Shown piece by piece: positions 24,186 through 32,622 of a stretch of DNA of 64,000 bases. Position numbers and translations under genes: made by a program. This DNA is from Acinetobacter bohemicus ANC 3994 (lineage in GTDB: Bacteria; Pseudomonadota; Gammaproteobacteria; Pseudomonadales; Moraxellaceae), in contig NZ_KB849164.1 of the NCBI RefSeq assembly GCF_000367925.1, positions 412,349 to 476,348 of the forward strand, written 5' to 3'. The notes under the pieces are model-generated. The model worked only from the letters and a program-made list of their open reading frames with translations. It was not told where the DNA came from and did no database searches. The first letter of the stretch is position 1. The number at the start of each line of letters is the position of its first letter.

Positions 24186-24713
24186 TTATCATTATTCAGT
24201 TATCGCTTATCAGCATCATGCCAAAAAACTAAAAAAAGCACTAGAGCAGGGCGACATGATTTGTCTTATATCTTGTCGTGTTTTTGAAGATGCTTTTAAT
24301 TCGCATTTATTTGGGTTTTTATGAAAGCGTGGCAATGTTAACGGTCATTGATCCTGCATTATTTCTGGATAAGGTTCTTGTAATCAACATTATTTTATTG
24401 AATGCATAGATGAAAGGTGATGTATTCAATTTTATGTCATGGCAGTACAGTATTTTAATCTTAAGTCAGTGGAAATGATGGCCAAAACAGTCGGGTATTG
24501 ACTAGAAATATGGGCTTCACAATAGCCCGAAGTATGTTAAATAATATTTAGAAACAAGATATCTATGCATCAGATATCAGGAAAATTCAAAATTTTTGGC
24601 TGAAAATTAAAGTATTCTTAAGAGATCTTGCTTGAATAGATGGCACATTCGTGAATTTCTATCTAGCTGATTTGGTCAATACGAAGTAGAATATGCGCTC
24701 TCTCTAAGTCACA
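24186..24713. other. Gene-free stretch between dgt and purL
   Basis: About 570 bp between divergent genes dgt (minus) and purL (plus). It contains an imperfect palindrome GATATCT-atgcatc-AGATATC at 24558-24578, about 180 bp upstream of the purL start, and a stem CGACA...TGTCG at 24252-24278. No ORF with an RBS is convincing. The purL promoter must lie here but I could not place -35 and -10 boxes with confidence. Confidence 0.5.
24558..24578. promoter_or_regulatory. Palindrome upstream of purL, possible operator
   Basis: Two 7-bp arms GATATCT and AGATATC flank ATGCATC. Dyad symmetry of this size in a promoter-bearing region is typical of a dimeric regulator's site, but I know of no match to a named operator. 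Confidence 0.3.
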
Positions 24714-24758
24714 TTGGCGGTATGGTCCAAAAGACCTGCCCGTGGAGCCAAAATCAGC

Positions 24759-27700
24759 ATGTTTATCGTGGCCGGTGCGCAAGCACACTCTTCTTTTAAG
24801 AAAACTCAACTCTTAAACCGCCTCGCGTCATTGAGTTCTGTTCAATCAATTGAAAGTCAATGGATTTATCTGTTTGATCAAGCGCTCAACGAGCAGCAGC
24901 ATCAATCTGCATTACAACTATTAAATGATGGTGCTTCTTTTGAAGTTCGCCAAGCCGAAAGTGATGAAATTCAAATTCTTGTCACGCCGCGTTTAGGTAC
25001 GATCTCTCCGTGGTCGTCTAAAGCAACGGATATTTTTGCCAACTGTAATACACCTGTACACCGCCTTGAACGCGGTGTTTTGTTTACTTTAAAAGGTGTT
25101 TCTGAAATATCTGCTGAAGTGAAACTTGCGTTACATGACCGCATGACCGAAAGCGTGTTCAATCAAATTGAAGATGCTGCTGCATTATTTTCGGAAACTG
25201 AGCCAAAACCGCTCAATTCAATCGATATTTTAGGTCAAGGCAAAGATGCATTGGTGAAAGCCAATTCTGAATTTGGTTTTGCACTGTCTGATGAAGAAGT
25301 TGATTATTTAACTGCTGCATTTACCAAAATGGGTCGTAACCCCCATGACATCGAACTGATGATGTTTGCACAAGCGAACTCAGAGCATTGTCGTCATAAA
25401 ATCTTTGGTTCTGAATGGACCATTGATGGTGAAAAACAACCTTTATCATTGTTCCAAATGATTAAGAACACCTATAAAGAATCGCCTACAGATGTTTTGT
25501 CAGCCTATAAAGACAATGCTTCTGTTATCGTCGGTTATGACACGCAACGTTTTTATCCAAAACCAGATGAAAATGGTCATTACGTTTATAAATATAAGAG
25601 CCAAGCGGCTCACATTTTGATGAAAGTGGAAACCCATAACCATCCTACAGCGATTGCACCATTTGCCGGTGCAGCGACGGGTTCGGGTGGTGAAATCCGT
25701 GATGAAGGCGCAACAGGTCGTGGCGGTAAACCTAAAGCAGGTTTAACGGCATTTACCACGTCTAACCTAAATATTCCGGGCTTCGAACAACCGTGGGAAG
25801 ATAATTACGGTAAACCATCTCGCATGGCATCTCCGTTGCAAATTATGATTGAAGGCCCACTGGGTGGCGCTGCATTCAACAATGAGTTTGGTCGTCCTGC
25901 GTTAAATGGTTACTTCCGTACCTTTGAACAAAATGTAAATGGTGATGTTAAAGGTTTCCATAAGCCGATTATGATCGCTGGTGGTTACGGTAACATTCGT
26001 CCTGACCATGTTGAAAAAGATGCAATCCAACCGGGTGACTTGCTCATTGTGTTGGGTGGCCCTGCAATGCTGATTGGTTTAGGCGGCGGTGCAGCATCTT
26101 CAGTAGACAGTGGTAAATTGGGTGAAAACCTTGACTTTGCTTCGGTACAACGTGAAAACCCAGAAATGGAACGTCGTTGCCAAGAAGTGATTGATACATG
26201 CTGGCGCTTTGAAGATGCCAACCCAATCGTTTCTGTACATGATGTGGGTGCGGGTGGTGTTTCCAATGCCATGCCTGAGCTGGTGAATGATCACGAACTT
26301 GGTGCAGTGTTAAATCTTCGTAAGATTCCTTCATTAGAGCCGGGTATGTCTCCAATGGAAATCTGGTCAAACGAAGCGCAAGAACGTTATGTATTGGCGA
26401 TTCGTCCAAGTTCTTTGGCATTATTTGAATCGATTTGTGCACGTGAGCGCTGTCCGTTTGCTGTGTTGGGTGAAGCAACTGAAGCGCGTCACTTAACGGT
26501 TGAAGATCCATTGTTTGATAACAAAGCTGTGGATATGCCAATGCAAGTCATGCTGGGTGGTACACCACGCATGAGCCGTTCATACGAGACAATTGAACGT
26601 CAAGGCGATGACTTTGATGCATCAAAAGTTGATTTGAAAGAAGCGATTTACCGTGTTCTTAAAAATCCAACAGTAGCGTCTAAATCGTTCCTGATTACCA
26701 TTGGTGACCGTTCAATTACCGGTATGGTTGCACGTGACCAAATGGTGGGTCGCTGGCAAGTTCCTGTAGCGGATGCTGCGGTAACAACTACAAGTTTAGT
26801 GGGCTTCACAGGTGAAGCAATGGCGATGGGTGAACGTCCTCCTGTTGCATTGTTAAATCCTGCTGCATCTGCACGTTTGGCTGTGGCTGAAGCAATCTCC
26901 AACATCATGTGTGCCAACATCGAACAGATCAGCGACATTAAATTGTCTGCGAACTGGATGGCTGCTGCTGGTCAAACAGGTGAAGATCAAGCTTTGTTTG
27001 AAGGTGTTAAAGCCATTGGGATGGAAATGTGTCCGGCACTTGGCATTGCAATTCCAGTCGGTAAAGACTCATTGTCTATGCGTACCACGTGGAATGATGA
27101 AGGTGTTGATAAGTCAGTCACTTCACCAATGACGGGTGTGATTACCGCATTTGCACCCGTAGGTGATGTACGTAAAACACTGACACCTGAATTGAAAAAT
27201 GAAGATTCAGTATTGGTTCGTATTGACTTGTCTAAAGGTCAATTCCGCCTTGGTGGTTCGATCCTTGCTCAAGTGTATAAAGCGATTGGTTCAATCACAC
27301 CGGATGTGGATAGCTTCGATGAATTCAAAGCATTCTTTGCATTGGTTCAAGACTGGAACAACCGTGGCTTAATCAAGGCTTACCATGACATCGGTGATGG
27401 TGGCTTGCTTGCGACTGTTGCAGAAATGATGTTTGCATCACGCTTGGGTGTAGCACTACAAGATCAATCTACAGACAGTTTATTTGCTGAAGAAATTGGT
27501 GCAGTGCTTCAAATCAGTGCGGCGGATTGGGAATCACTTCAAGCAGAAGTTGCCGCATCGATATTGAAAGATGCAATTGCAGTGGTCGGTACAGTCAATA
27601 CAACGGATACTTTAACGATCAATGGTTTGAACTTAGACCGTGCTGATTTACAACAAGCATGGACTGAAGTATCGCATCAAATCCAGCGTTTACGTGACAA

Positions 27701-28589
27701 TGTTGAAACAGCAGATCAAGAATATAGTTTGATTGCCAACAAAGAGCACAAAGGTATCATTGCATTACCAACATTTGACTTAAATGAACCTGTTGAAGCG
27801 CCGTATATCAATTCACGTCGTCCAAGTATGGCAATTTTACGTGAACAAGGTGTCAACGGTCATATCGAAATGGCAGCGGCATTCGACAAAGTGGGCTTCA
27901 ATACTGTTGATGTTCACATGAGTGATTTGATTGCGGGTCGTGTTGATCTTGATGATTTTGAAGGTCTGGCAACGTGTGGCGGTTTCTCTTACGGTGACGT
28001 TATGGGTGCAGGGGGCGGTTGGGCGAAGTCTGTTCTATTCAACCCTAAACTTCGTGACCAATTTGAGAAATTCTTTAACCGTGATGGAACCTTCTCTTTA
28101 GGTGTGTGTAATGGTTGTCAAATGCTATCGCAATTGGCTCCACTTATTCCGGGTGCTGAAAACTGGCCACGTTTCCACCGTAACACTTCAGAAATGTTTG
28201 AAGCGCGTGTGGCGAATATCCGCATTGAAAAATCAAACTCTGTCTTGTTAGAGGGTATGGAAGGTTCGATTTTACCAATCGCAATTGCGCATGGTGAAGG
28301 TCGTGTTGTTGCAAGTAGCGAGAACATTGCTGCTTTAAATGCAGGCAATCAAGTCAGCCTACGTTATGTCGATAGCTTTGGTAACGCAACACAGCACTAT
28401 CCATTGAACCCGAATGGTTCGCCAGAAGCGATTACAGGTGTAACCTCTGCTGACGGTCGTGCAACCATTATGATGCCGCACCCTGAACGTAACTTCCGTG
28501 CAATTCAGCATTCTTGGAAACCTGAAGAATGGACTGAAGATGGTGCATGGTTACGTATGTTCCGTAATGCACGTAAGTTTATTGGTTAA
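24759..28589 (+). CDS. purL: Phosphoribosylformylglycinamidine synthase (FGAM synthetase)
   Basis: A 1276-aa large-type single-chain enzyme converting FGAR, glutamine and ATP to FGAM in IMP synthesis. An N-terminal linker region, two PurM-like ATP-binding halves (with HNHPTAIAPFAGAATGSGGEIRDEG and GAGGVSNAMPELVNDHELGA in pieces), and a C-terminal glutaminase domain are visible. The glutaminase Cys is in GVCNGCQMLS and the His/Glu pair in MMPHPERNFRA. The start is taken at ATG 24759 (MFIVAGAQ), giving the family N-terminus; an upstream GTG would add 15 residues without support. A terminator follows. Length about 1290 in family. Confidence 0.96.
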   Translation: MFIVAGAQAHSSFKKTQLLNRLASLSSVQSIESQWIYLFDQALNEQQHQSALQLLNDGASFEVRQAESDEIQILVTPRLGTISPWSSKATDIFANCNTPVHRLERGVLFTLKGVSEISAEVKLALHDRMTESVFNQIEDAAALFSETEPKPLNSIDILGQGKDALVKANSEFGFALSDEEVDYLTAAFTKMGRNPHDIELMMFAQANSEHCRHKIFGSEWTIDGEKQPLSLFQMIKNTYKESPTDVLSAYKDNASVIVGYDTQRFYPKPDENGHYVYKYKSQAAHILMKVETHNHPTAIAPFAGAATGSGGEIRDEGATGRGGKPKAGLTAFTTSNLNIPGFEQPWEDNYGKPSRMASPLQIMIEGPLGGAAFNNEFGRPALNGYFRTFEQNVNGDVKGFHKPIMIAGGYGNIRPDHVEKDAIQPGDLLIVLGGPAMLIGLGGGAASSVDSGKLGENLDFASVQRENPEMERRCQEVIDTCWRFEDANPIVSVHDVGAGGVSNAMPELVNDHELGAVLNLRKIPSLEPGMSPMEIWSNEAQERYVLAIRPSSLALFESICARERCPFAVLGEATEARHLTVEDPLFDNKAVDMPMQVMLGGTPRMSRSYETIERQGDDFDASKVDLKEAIYRVLKNPTVASKSFLITIGDRSITGMVARDQMVGRWQVPVADAAVTTTSLVGFTGEAMAMGERPPVALLNPAASARLAVAEAISNIMCANIEQISDIKLSANWMAAAGQTGEDQALFEGVKAIGMEMCPALGIAIPVGKDSLSMRTTWNDEGVDKSVTSPMTGVITAFAPVGDVRKTLTPELKNEDSVLVRIDLSKGQFRLGGSILAQVYKAIGSITPDVDSFDEFKAFFALVQDWNNRGLIKAYHDIGDGGLLATVAEMMFASRLGVALQDQSTDSLFAEEIGAVLQISAADWESLQAEVAASILKDAIAVVGTVNTTDTLTINGLNLDRADLQQAWTEVSHQIQRLRDNVETADQEYSLIANKEHKGIIALPTFDLNEPVEAPYINSRRPSMAILREQGVNGHIEMAAAFDKVGFNTVDVHMSDLIAGRVDLDDFEGLATCGGFSYGDVMGAGGGWAKSVLFNPKLRDQFEKFFNRDGTFSLGVCNGCQMLSQLAPLIPGAENWPRFHRNTSEMFEARVANIRIEKSNSVLLEGMEGSILPIAIAHGEGRVVASSENIAALNAGNQVSLRYVDSFGNATQHYPLNPNGSPEAITGVTSADGRATIMMPHPERNFRAIQHSWKPEEWTEDGAWLRMFRNARKFIG

Positions 28590-28605
28590 TCTGAAGTAAA
28601 TTTTT

Positions 28606-28630
28606 AAAGCCACCTTCGGGTGGCTTTTTT
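28606..28630 (+). terminator. Terminator of purL
   Basis: AAAGCCACC-TTCG-GGTGGCTTT followed by T residues, about 17 bp after the purL stop. The stable TTCG tetraloop makes it a strong rho-independent terminator. Confidence 0.92.
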
Positions 28631-28810
28631 ATTTGGCTGTATTTTTTTCTTTAAATTTTTTAACTCTCCTGCTGGACTTGGTTTGGATTTTGCTTTTATA
28701 TTGGAGTGAAATACATTTTGTATGTTTTATGCGCAATGATGATGCAATATAGATTAAAGATGGTGAACCCAATATAAGTTCAGGATTGAATCTCGAAGTG
28801 AGGTGACACA

Positions 28811-28939
28811 ATGCTAAAAACGATGACATATACGAGCGTTGATAAAACAGCGCTGCGTAAGAAAGGCTGGAAGCTGTTTGTGGTGGTTGTGAGTTTGCAA
28901 TTGATATTTCTGATTTTAGGTTATGCCTTACAGATGTGA
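28811..28939 (+). CDS. 42-aa single-pass membrane protein
   Basis: A short ORF not covered by a 60-aa cutoff. It begins ATG CTA AAA ACG with GAGGTG 5 nt upstream (a good SD) and ends TGA at 28937-28939, directly followed by a strong hairpin terminator. The peptide has a cytoplasmic-looking basic N-half (DKTALRKKGWKL) and one transmembrane helix of about 20 residues (FVVVVSLQLIFLILGYALQM). Having both an RBS and its own terminator argues that it is real. No function is known to me; small single-pass proteins often modulate membrane complexes. Its promoter should lie in 28640-28790. Confidence 0.6.
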   Translation: MLKTMTYTSVDKTALRKKGWKLFVVVVSLQLIFLILGYALQM

Positions 28940-28940
28940 T

Positions 28941-28968
28941 AGAAAAACCACCGGAAGGTGGTTTTTCT
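28941..28968. terminator. Bidirectional terminator
   Basis: AGAAAAACCACC-GGAA-GGTGGTTTTTCT, a perfect 12-bp stem. It ends the 42-aa ORF on the plus strand and the DUF3885-like gene on the minus strand, whose stop codon lies at its edge. Confidence 0.88.
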
Positions 28969-29584
28969 AAAAACCATCTTCTCTGGGAGATAACCACGTA
29001 CTATATTTTTCTTTTAATTGCTGTTTGAAAGATTCATCCTGAATAATAAAATCTATACCTCCATCGTATGGTGAAACTATTATTTTTTTCTCAAAAGAAA
29101 TGAGGAATGCTTTAACCTCATCATTTGCAATTTTTAATAATAAATCATCATGAAAATTTGGTTCCCATGTGGTTTTGAAATGTAGGGGTAAGTAGTTAAG
29201 ATCGTTATCCTCACCATCATCAAAAATGATAGGGTCACTTTTATGTAAGTTTAGTATAGGTGATGTGATAAAACTATATGGAAGAGTTTTTCGCATATCG
29301 TACTTTGAATCATTTTCATTTCCATATAAATAATTCCCTGTAACAATAAAAATAGATGTTTGCGGATGGAAACAATCAGTAATGATTTGATTGTGTCGTT
29401 TCAGTAAGAGTTCATATTCTTCTTTAGTTTCAGCATATCGCTTTGAATCAGGTAAGCTATGAATGCGAAACCATTGCTCTGGAAAGTAATGTGGTAACAA
29501 GTGGGGAATAGGTATTTTTTTTGGAAAAGAGTTATTCCATAGTTGTTCAAAGGTTTGGGTCATCTTTAATTTTTGTTTATTCAT
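28967..29584 (-). CDS. DUF3885-like protein
   Basis: A 205-aa soluble protein without signal peptide or membrane helix. The N-terminal FPEQWFRIHSLPDSKRYAE and the C-terminal VSPYDGGIDFII fit what I remember of DUF3885, a family of unknown function scattered in bacteria, some near toxin-immunity loci. The gene is AT-rich compared with neighbours (many AAA, ATT, TTT codons), suggesting recent acquisition. Start uncertain: Met1 at 29584 or Met8 near 29563; neither has a good SD. Its function cannot be told. Confidence 0.6.
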   Translation of the reverse strand: MNKQKLKMTQTFEQLWNNSFPKKIPIPHLLPHYFPEQWFRIHSLPDSKRYAETKEEYELLLKRHNQIITDCFHPQTSIFIVTGNYLYGNENDSKYDMRKTLPYSFITSPILNLHKSDPIIFDDGEDNDLNYLPLHFKTTWEPNFHDDLLLKIANDEVKAFLISFEKKIIVSPYDGGIDFIIQDESFKQQLKEKYSTWLSPREDGF

Positions 29585-29636
29585 AATTAATTTAATATAG
29601 CTTAGTATCAGATAAATTTTCCACTTATTAAATCCA

Positions 29637-29951
29637 ATGCTTAAACTTATCTACTACGTTCCCGAATCCCATCTTGAATCCACTAAACTTGCCATCTTTG
29701 AAGCAGGAGCAGGCGGTATAGGCAACTATGAGCATTGTGCTTGGCAAGTGTTAGGTACAGGGCAATTTAAACCTGTAAAAGGTGCGAATCCGTTTATTGG
29801 TGAGTTAGATATTTTAGAACAAGTTCCTGAATGGCGTGTCGAAACGATTGTTCCTGAAGATAAAGCATCTGCCGTTGCAAAAGCTCTGAAAGCAAGTCAT
29901 CCGTATGAAGAGCCTGCTTTTGAGTTTATTCAAATGGTCGATGTTCTTTAA
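29637..29951 (+). CDS. NIF3-like / YqfO-CutA family small protein
   Basis: A 104-aa protein matching the C-terminal half found inserted in YqfO/NIF3 proteins (KLIYYVPESHLESTKLAIFEAGAGGIGNY, and SHPYEEPAFEFIQM near the end). Stand-alone versions exist in gammaproteobacteria. It lacks the metal-binding NIF3 halves, so GTP cyclohydrolase activity is not expected; function unknown. The start overlaps nothing and is 52 bp from the divergent DUF3885-like gene. Confidence 0.75.
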   Translation: MLKLIYYVPESHLESTKLAIFEAGAGGIGNYEHCAWQVLGTGQFKPVKGANPFIGELDILEQVPEWRVETIVPEDKASAVAKALKASHPYEEPAFEFIQMVDVL

Positions 29952-29972
29952 TGGTGAATCTAAAATATATTT

Positions 29973-30076
29973 GATACACGTTAACGTCATTCGCAACTGT
30001 TTGAGGCAGGACTTAATTTATTAGATAAAGTTTCTGCGATTAAATTGATAAAAGGCGGAATAGAACGAGTTTTGCG
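29973..30076 (-). repeat. Dispersed intergenic repeat, partial copy C
   Basis: On the minus strand this matches the 3' part of copies A and B (GATACACG...ACGTCA..CGCAACTGTT.GAGGC, then TTTCTGCGATT and GAGTTTTGCG). The order relative to A and B is inverted. Beyond 30076 the match is lost and a palindrome at 30093-30118 follows. Confidence 0.6.
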
Positions 30077-30092
30077 AATGACAATGGTTTTG

Positions 30093-30118
30093 CCTACTTT
30101 TCCCGAAAGAAAAGTAGG
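30093..30118. repeat. Palindromic element CCTACTTTT...AAAAGTAGG
   Basis: CCTACTTTT (30093-30101), loop CCCGAAAG, AAAAGTAGG. Related to the 20194-20217 palindrome by the outer TACTTTT/AAAAGTA arms. Both lie near copies of the longer intergenic repeat. The remaining bases of 29952-30182 hold nothing I recognise. Confidence 0.5.
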
Positions 30119-30182
30119 TCGAACCGAAGGTTAATCCTGAAATTAAAACTTTAATGAAAAGATTCCATTGAGAAAATCAATA

Positions 30183-30941
30183 TTAAACCTTCTGAATAAA
30201 TAAATTACGGTCAAAACGGTATTGCGGGAAGAAGACTCCATCTTCGGCACGTTCACCCGCAGCAATCACCATCACAGGATACTGCTGGTTATTCAAGTTT
30301 AAAATTTTGCATACTAACGGTTCGTCAAAACCTTCCATCATACAACTGTCAAAACCATAAGCACATAAAGCCAGTACAAGGTTTTCACAGGCCAAAGCTG
30401 TGGTTTTACTGGCCCAAAGTTTTGCATCTGCTGGATTGAATGCCGTTACAGGCAGTTGCTTGTCAAACTGACGTGCAACTTTGAAAGCCACTTTCTTAAA
30501 GTTACCAAGCGCATTGAAATAACCCGTTTTATAGTTATAGGGAATAAAACGATAATACTTTTGTACAGTTGCAGGCGCTTCGGGGAAAGGAAACTCAGTA
30601 ATGTTCATTTTCGCCATTTCATCTAAACGGTCGGTACGTGCTACACAAACAATTAATTCCGAAGCTGTTTTTGCAGCCAATTGATTCAAACACGCTTTGA
30701 CCAATTGCTTTTTCTTCGCTGCCGATTGCACTACATAAAATGTCCACGGTTGTAAGTTAGAGGAGTTGGGTGCCAGTAAAGCCAAGTCTAAGCATTCATC
30801 TAATACTTCCGCAGGAATGGCTTTGTCGGTAAATTTACGTACCGAACGACGACTTGTAACGACCTTTTTAAAGTTTTCGACATCAATATCCTGTGGTGCA
30901 GGTTCGTAATAGCGTTTTTTTTCAGCGTTATTTTGAGACAT
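30183..30941 (-). CDS. Nitroreductase family protein
   Basis: A 252-aa flavoprotein of the nitroreductase fold, probably FMN-dependent and reducing nitro or quinone substrates with NAD(P)H. The N-terminal FMN-binding SRRSVRKFTDKAIP and the LLAPNSSNLQPWTFYVV motif (about residues 30-70) are clear. The C-terminal part has ACENLVLALCAYGFDSCMMEGFDEP and a VMVIAAGER stretch. Length is on the long side of the family (about 200-250 aa). Substrate unknown. It stands alone on the minus strand. Confidence 0.82.
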   Translation of the reverse strand: MSQNNAEKKRYYEPAPQDIDVENFKKVVTSRRSVRKFTDKAIPAEVLDECLDLALLAPNSSNLQPWTFYVVQSAAKKKQLVKACLNQLAAKTASELIVCVARTDRLDEMAKMNITEFPFPEAPATVQKYYRFIPYNYKTGYFNALGNFKKVAFKVARQFDKQLPVTAFNPADAKLWASKTTALACENLVLALCAYGFDSCMMEGFDEPLVCKILNLNNQQYPVMVIAAGERAEDGVFFPQYRFDRNLFIQKV

Positions 30942-30992
30942 AATGTTCGCCTAATATGAATGTATTGAGGAAAATGGAATCATTGAAAGTAT

Positions 30993-31028
30993 AAAACCAC
31001 TTAGCAATCTAAATCACTAAGTGGTTTT
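30993..31028 (-). terminator. Terminator of the enoyl-CoA hydratase gene
   Basis: AAAACCACTTAG (30993-31004), 12-nt loop, CTAAGTGGTTTT (31017-31028). It lies 20 bp after the stop of the minus-strand hydratase gene. T residues on the plus side also fit a two-way terminator. Confidence 0.8.
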
Positions 31029-31048
31029 TAATTTTTAAGTGCTTAAAT

Positions 31049-31849
31049 TTAGTTAAATTGAGCAAAGTCAGGCTTACGCTTTTGCATAAATGCAGCCACG
31101 GCTTCAGCCATTTCTGGTGAAGAAACGCGCTTCATAAAGATCACTGCTTCATCATCTACACAGTCTAAAATTTCTTGTAAATTATGTTTCATTAAAGCTT
31201 TAGTTTGCTTAATAGAAGCCAATGGAAGTGCTGCTAAAGTTTGTGCTTGTTTTAATGCATGCGCATAAACATCATCTTCAATGCTATTCACCAAACCTGC
31301 ATTTAAGGCTTTTTCACTGTTAAATTTTTGTGCAGTAAATAGAAGCTCAGCAGCTTTGTGGTAACCCGCTTGTTGAATGAGTAGTTTGCTTGAAGCACCT
31401 TCAGGAGACAGACCTAGACTTACAAATGGAATTTGGAATAGGGCTGTATTGTCGCTATAGACTAAATCGGCATGCAGTAGAATCGTTACACCAATGCCAA
31501 TCGCAACACCACGAACAGCACAAATCAGCGGTTTAGAGAATTTCGCAGCAGATTTTAACACCACAAATGGAGGCGCATCACCTGCTTTACCTGCCAGTGG
31601 CGTTTGAATAAACTGCATGAAGTCCTGCATGTCATTACCAGCACTGAAGTCAGCATCAGCACCACGTAAAATCACCACGCGAACTTCTTTATCTTGATCG
31701 GCTTCATCTAAGGCTTTGGCAATCCATAAATAAAGTTCGCCATATAAGGCATTTTTTGCTTTTGGTCGATTAATGGCTAAAGTCAGTACGCCATTTTCTA
31801 AATTCGCATCCAAATGTTCATGAGGTTGTTGAATACAACTAAGTGTCAT
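31049..31849 (-). CDS. Enoyl-CoA hydratase/isomerase family protein
   Basis: A 266-aa crotonase-fold protein without signal peptide. The oxyanion-hole stretches are visible as ADFSAGNDMQDF (residues about 66-77) and the CAVRGVAIGIGVTILLHADL motif (about 110-130), where the conserved second loop GxGxGVT is present. One of the two Glu residues of crotonase is apparently replaced: after VSLGLSPEGASSKLL the ECH-type Glu is present (PEGASS). Substrate unclear; isomerase or hydratase of fatty or aromatic acyl-CoA. A terminator follows. Confidence 0.8.
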   Translation of the reverse strand: MTLSCIQQPHEHLDANLENGVLTLAINRPKAKNALYGELYLWIAKALDEADQDKEVRVVILRGADADFSAGNDMQDFMQFIQTPLAGKAGDAPPFVVLKSAAKFSKPLICAVRGVAIGIGVTILLHADLVYSDNTALFQIPFVSLGLSPEGASSKLLIQQAGYHKAAELLFTAQKFNSEKALNAGLVNSIEDDVYAHALKQAQTLAALPLASIKQTKALMKHNLQEILDCVDDEAVIFMKRVSSPEMAEAVAAFMQKRKPDFAQFN

Positions 31850-31953
31850 CGTACTATCCTTGCTTTAAAACTTAATTTAATTTTATGGCGTTTATTATGT
31901 CGTAAATTGATTTAAGTGGCACAACTCATGAGTCATAAAAAATTTGATCCCTT

Positions 31954-32523
31954 ATGAATTATACCTTTGATTATCTCGTTTTTATTGGTCGTTTTCAGCC
32001 TTTTCATTTGGCACATATGCAAACCATTAAAATTGCCTTGCAGCAAAGTCAGCAGGTGCTTTTGGCACTGGGTTCAGCGCAAAATGAACGTAATATTAAA
32101 AATCCGTTCAGTGCAAATGAACGTGAACAAATGATTTTATCTAACTTTTCAGCAGCGGATCAACAGCGAATTAAGTTTGTGTATGTTGTTGATGTTTATG
32201 ATGATAAAAAATGGCAAAAATTGGTGACATCGCTTGTTGAAGGCGCTGTTAATCTTGAAGATAAAGTGGGTTTAATTGGTCATTTTAAGGATGAATCTTC
32301 CTATTATCTCCAACTTTTTCCAGAATGGGAGATGGTTGAACTGGATAGTCTAAAAGATGCCATTTCAGCGACTCCACTGCGTGAAGCCTATTATCGTGGG
32401 GAAATAGTCGAATCTGCTTTTCCACTCGGAACCAGTGAGTTTTTACACAAATTTCAGCAGACAGCGACTTACCAACAATTGCAGCACAAATACCTGACAC
32501 AAGATAAAAGCAATCTTGAATAA
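31954..32523 (+). CDS. nadM: Nicotinamide-nucleotide adenylyltransferase, NadM type
   Basis: A 189-aa nucleotidyltransferase with the HIGH-like GRFQPFHLAHMQTI (residues about 12-25) and C-terminal ISATPLREAYY, the ISxTxxR motif. This is the NadM group of NMN adenylyltransferases, which make NAD from NMN; Acinetobacter is known to use NadM in an alternative NAD route. It is a single domain: no Nudix part is fused. It is convergent with the LysR gene. A quinolinate route also begins in this window with nadB (about 52 kb), but that gene is not adjacent. Confidence 0.8.
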   Translation: MNYTFDYLVFIGRFQPFHLAHMQTIKIALQQSQQVLLALGSAQNERNIKNPFSANEREQMILSNFSAADQQRIKFVYVVDVYDDKKWQKLVTSLVEGAVNLEDKVGLIGHFKDESSYYLQLFPEWEMVELDSLKDAISATPLREAYYRGEIVESAFPLGTSEFLHKFQQTATYQQLQHKYLTQDKSNLE

Positions 32524-32573
32524 GCTAAGCTTTCCTTATTTCAAAAGGAGAGTTGAAAATATGGCTTCGATCT

Positions 32574-32622
32574 AAAATTTGCATAACTCAATTAAAAATT
32601 GGGTTATTGATCAAATTTTTGG
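32574..32622. terminator. Bidirectional terminator overlapping the argP stop codon
   Basis: AAAATTTG...CAAATTTT as outer arms and AACTCAATT-aaa-AATTGGGTT as inner arms, forming a long stem between nadM and the convergent argP-like gene. Confidence 0.65.

Noticed and set aside
24252..24278. Hairpin CGACA...TGTCG with T-run as terminator
   Set aside because: No plus-strand gene lies upstream, and the minus strand lacks a U-tract; kept only as a remark in the gap entry.
24714..24758. Upstream GTG start of purL
   Set aside because: The 15 added residues are not typical for PurL, and the ATG at 24759 gives the family N-terminus.
26044..26541. Minus-strand open frame inside purL
   Set aside because: Antisense shadow of a highly conserved coding gene, no SD or recognisable domain.
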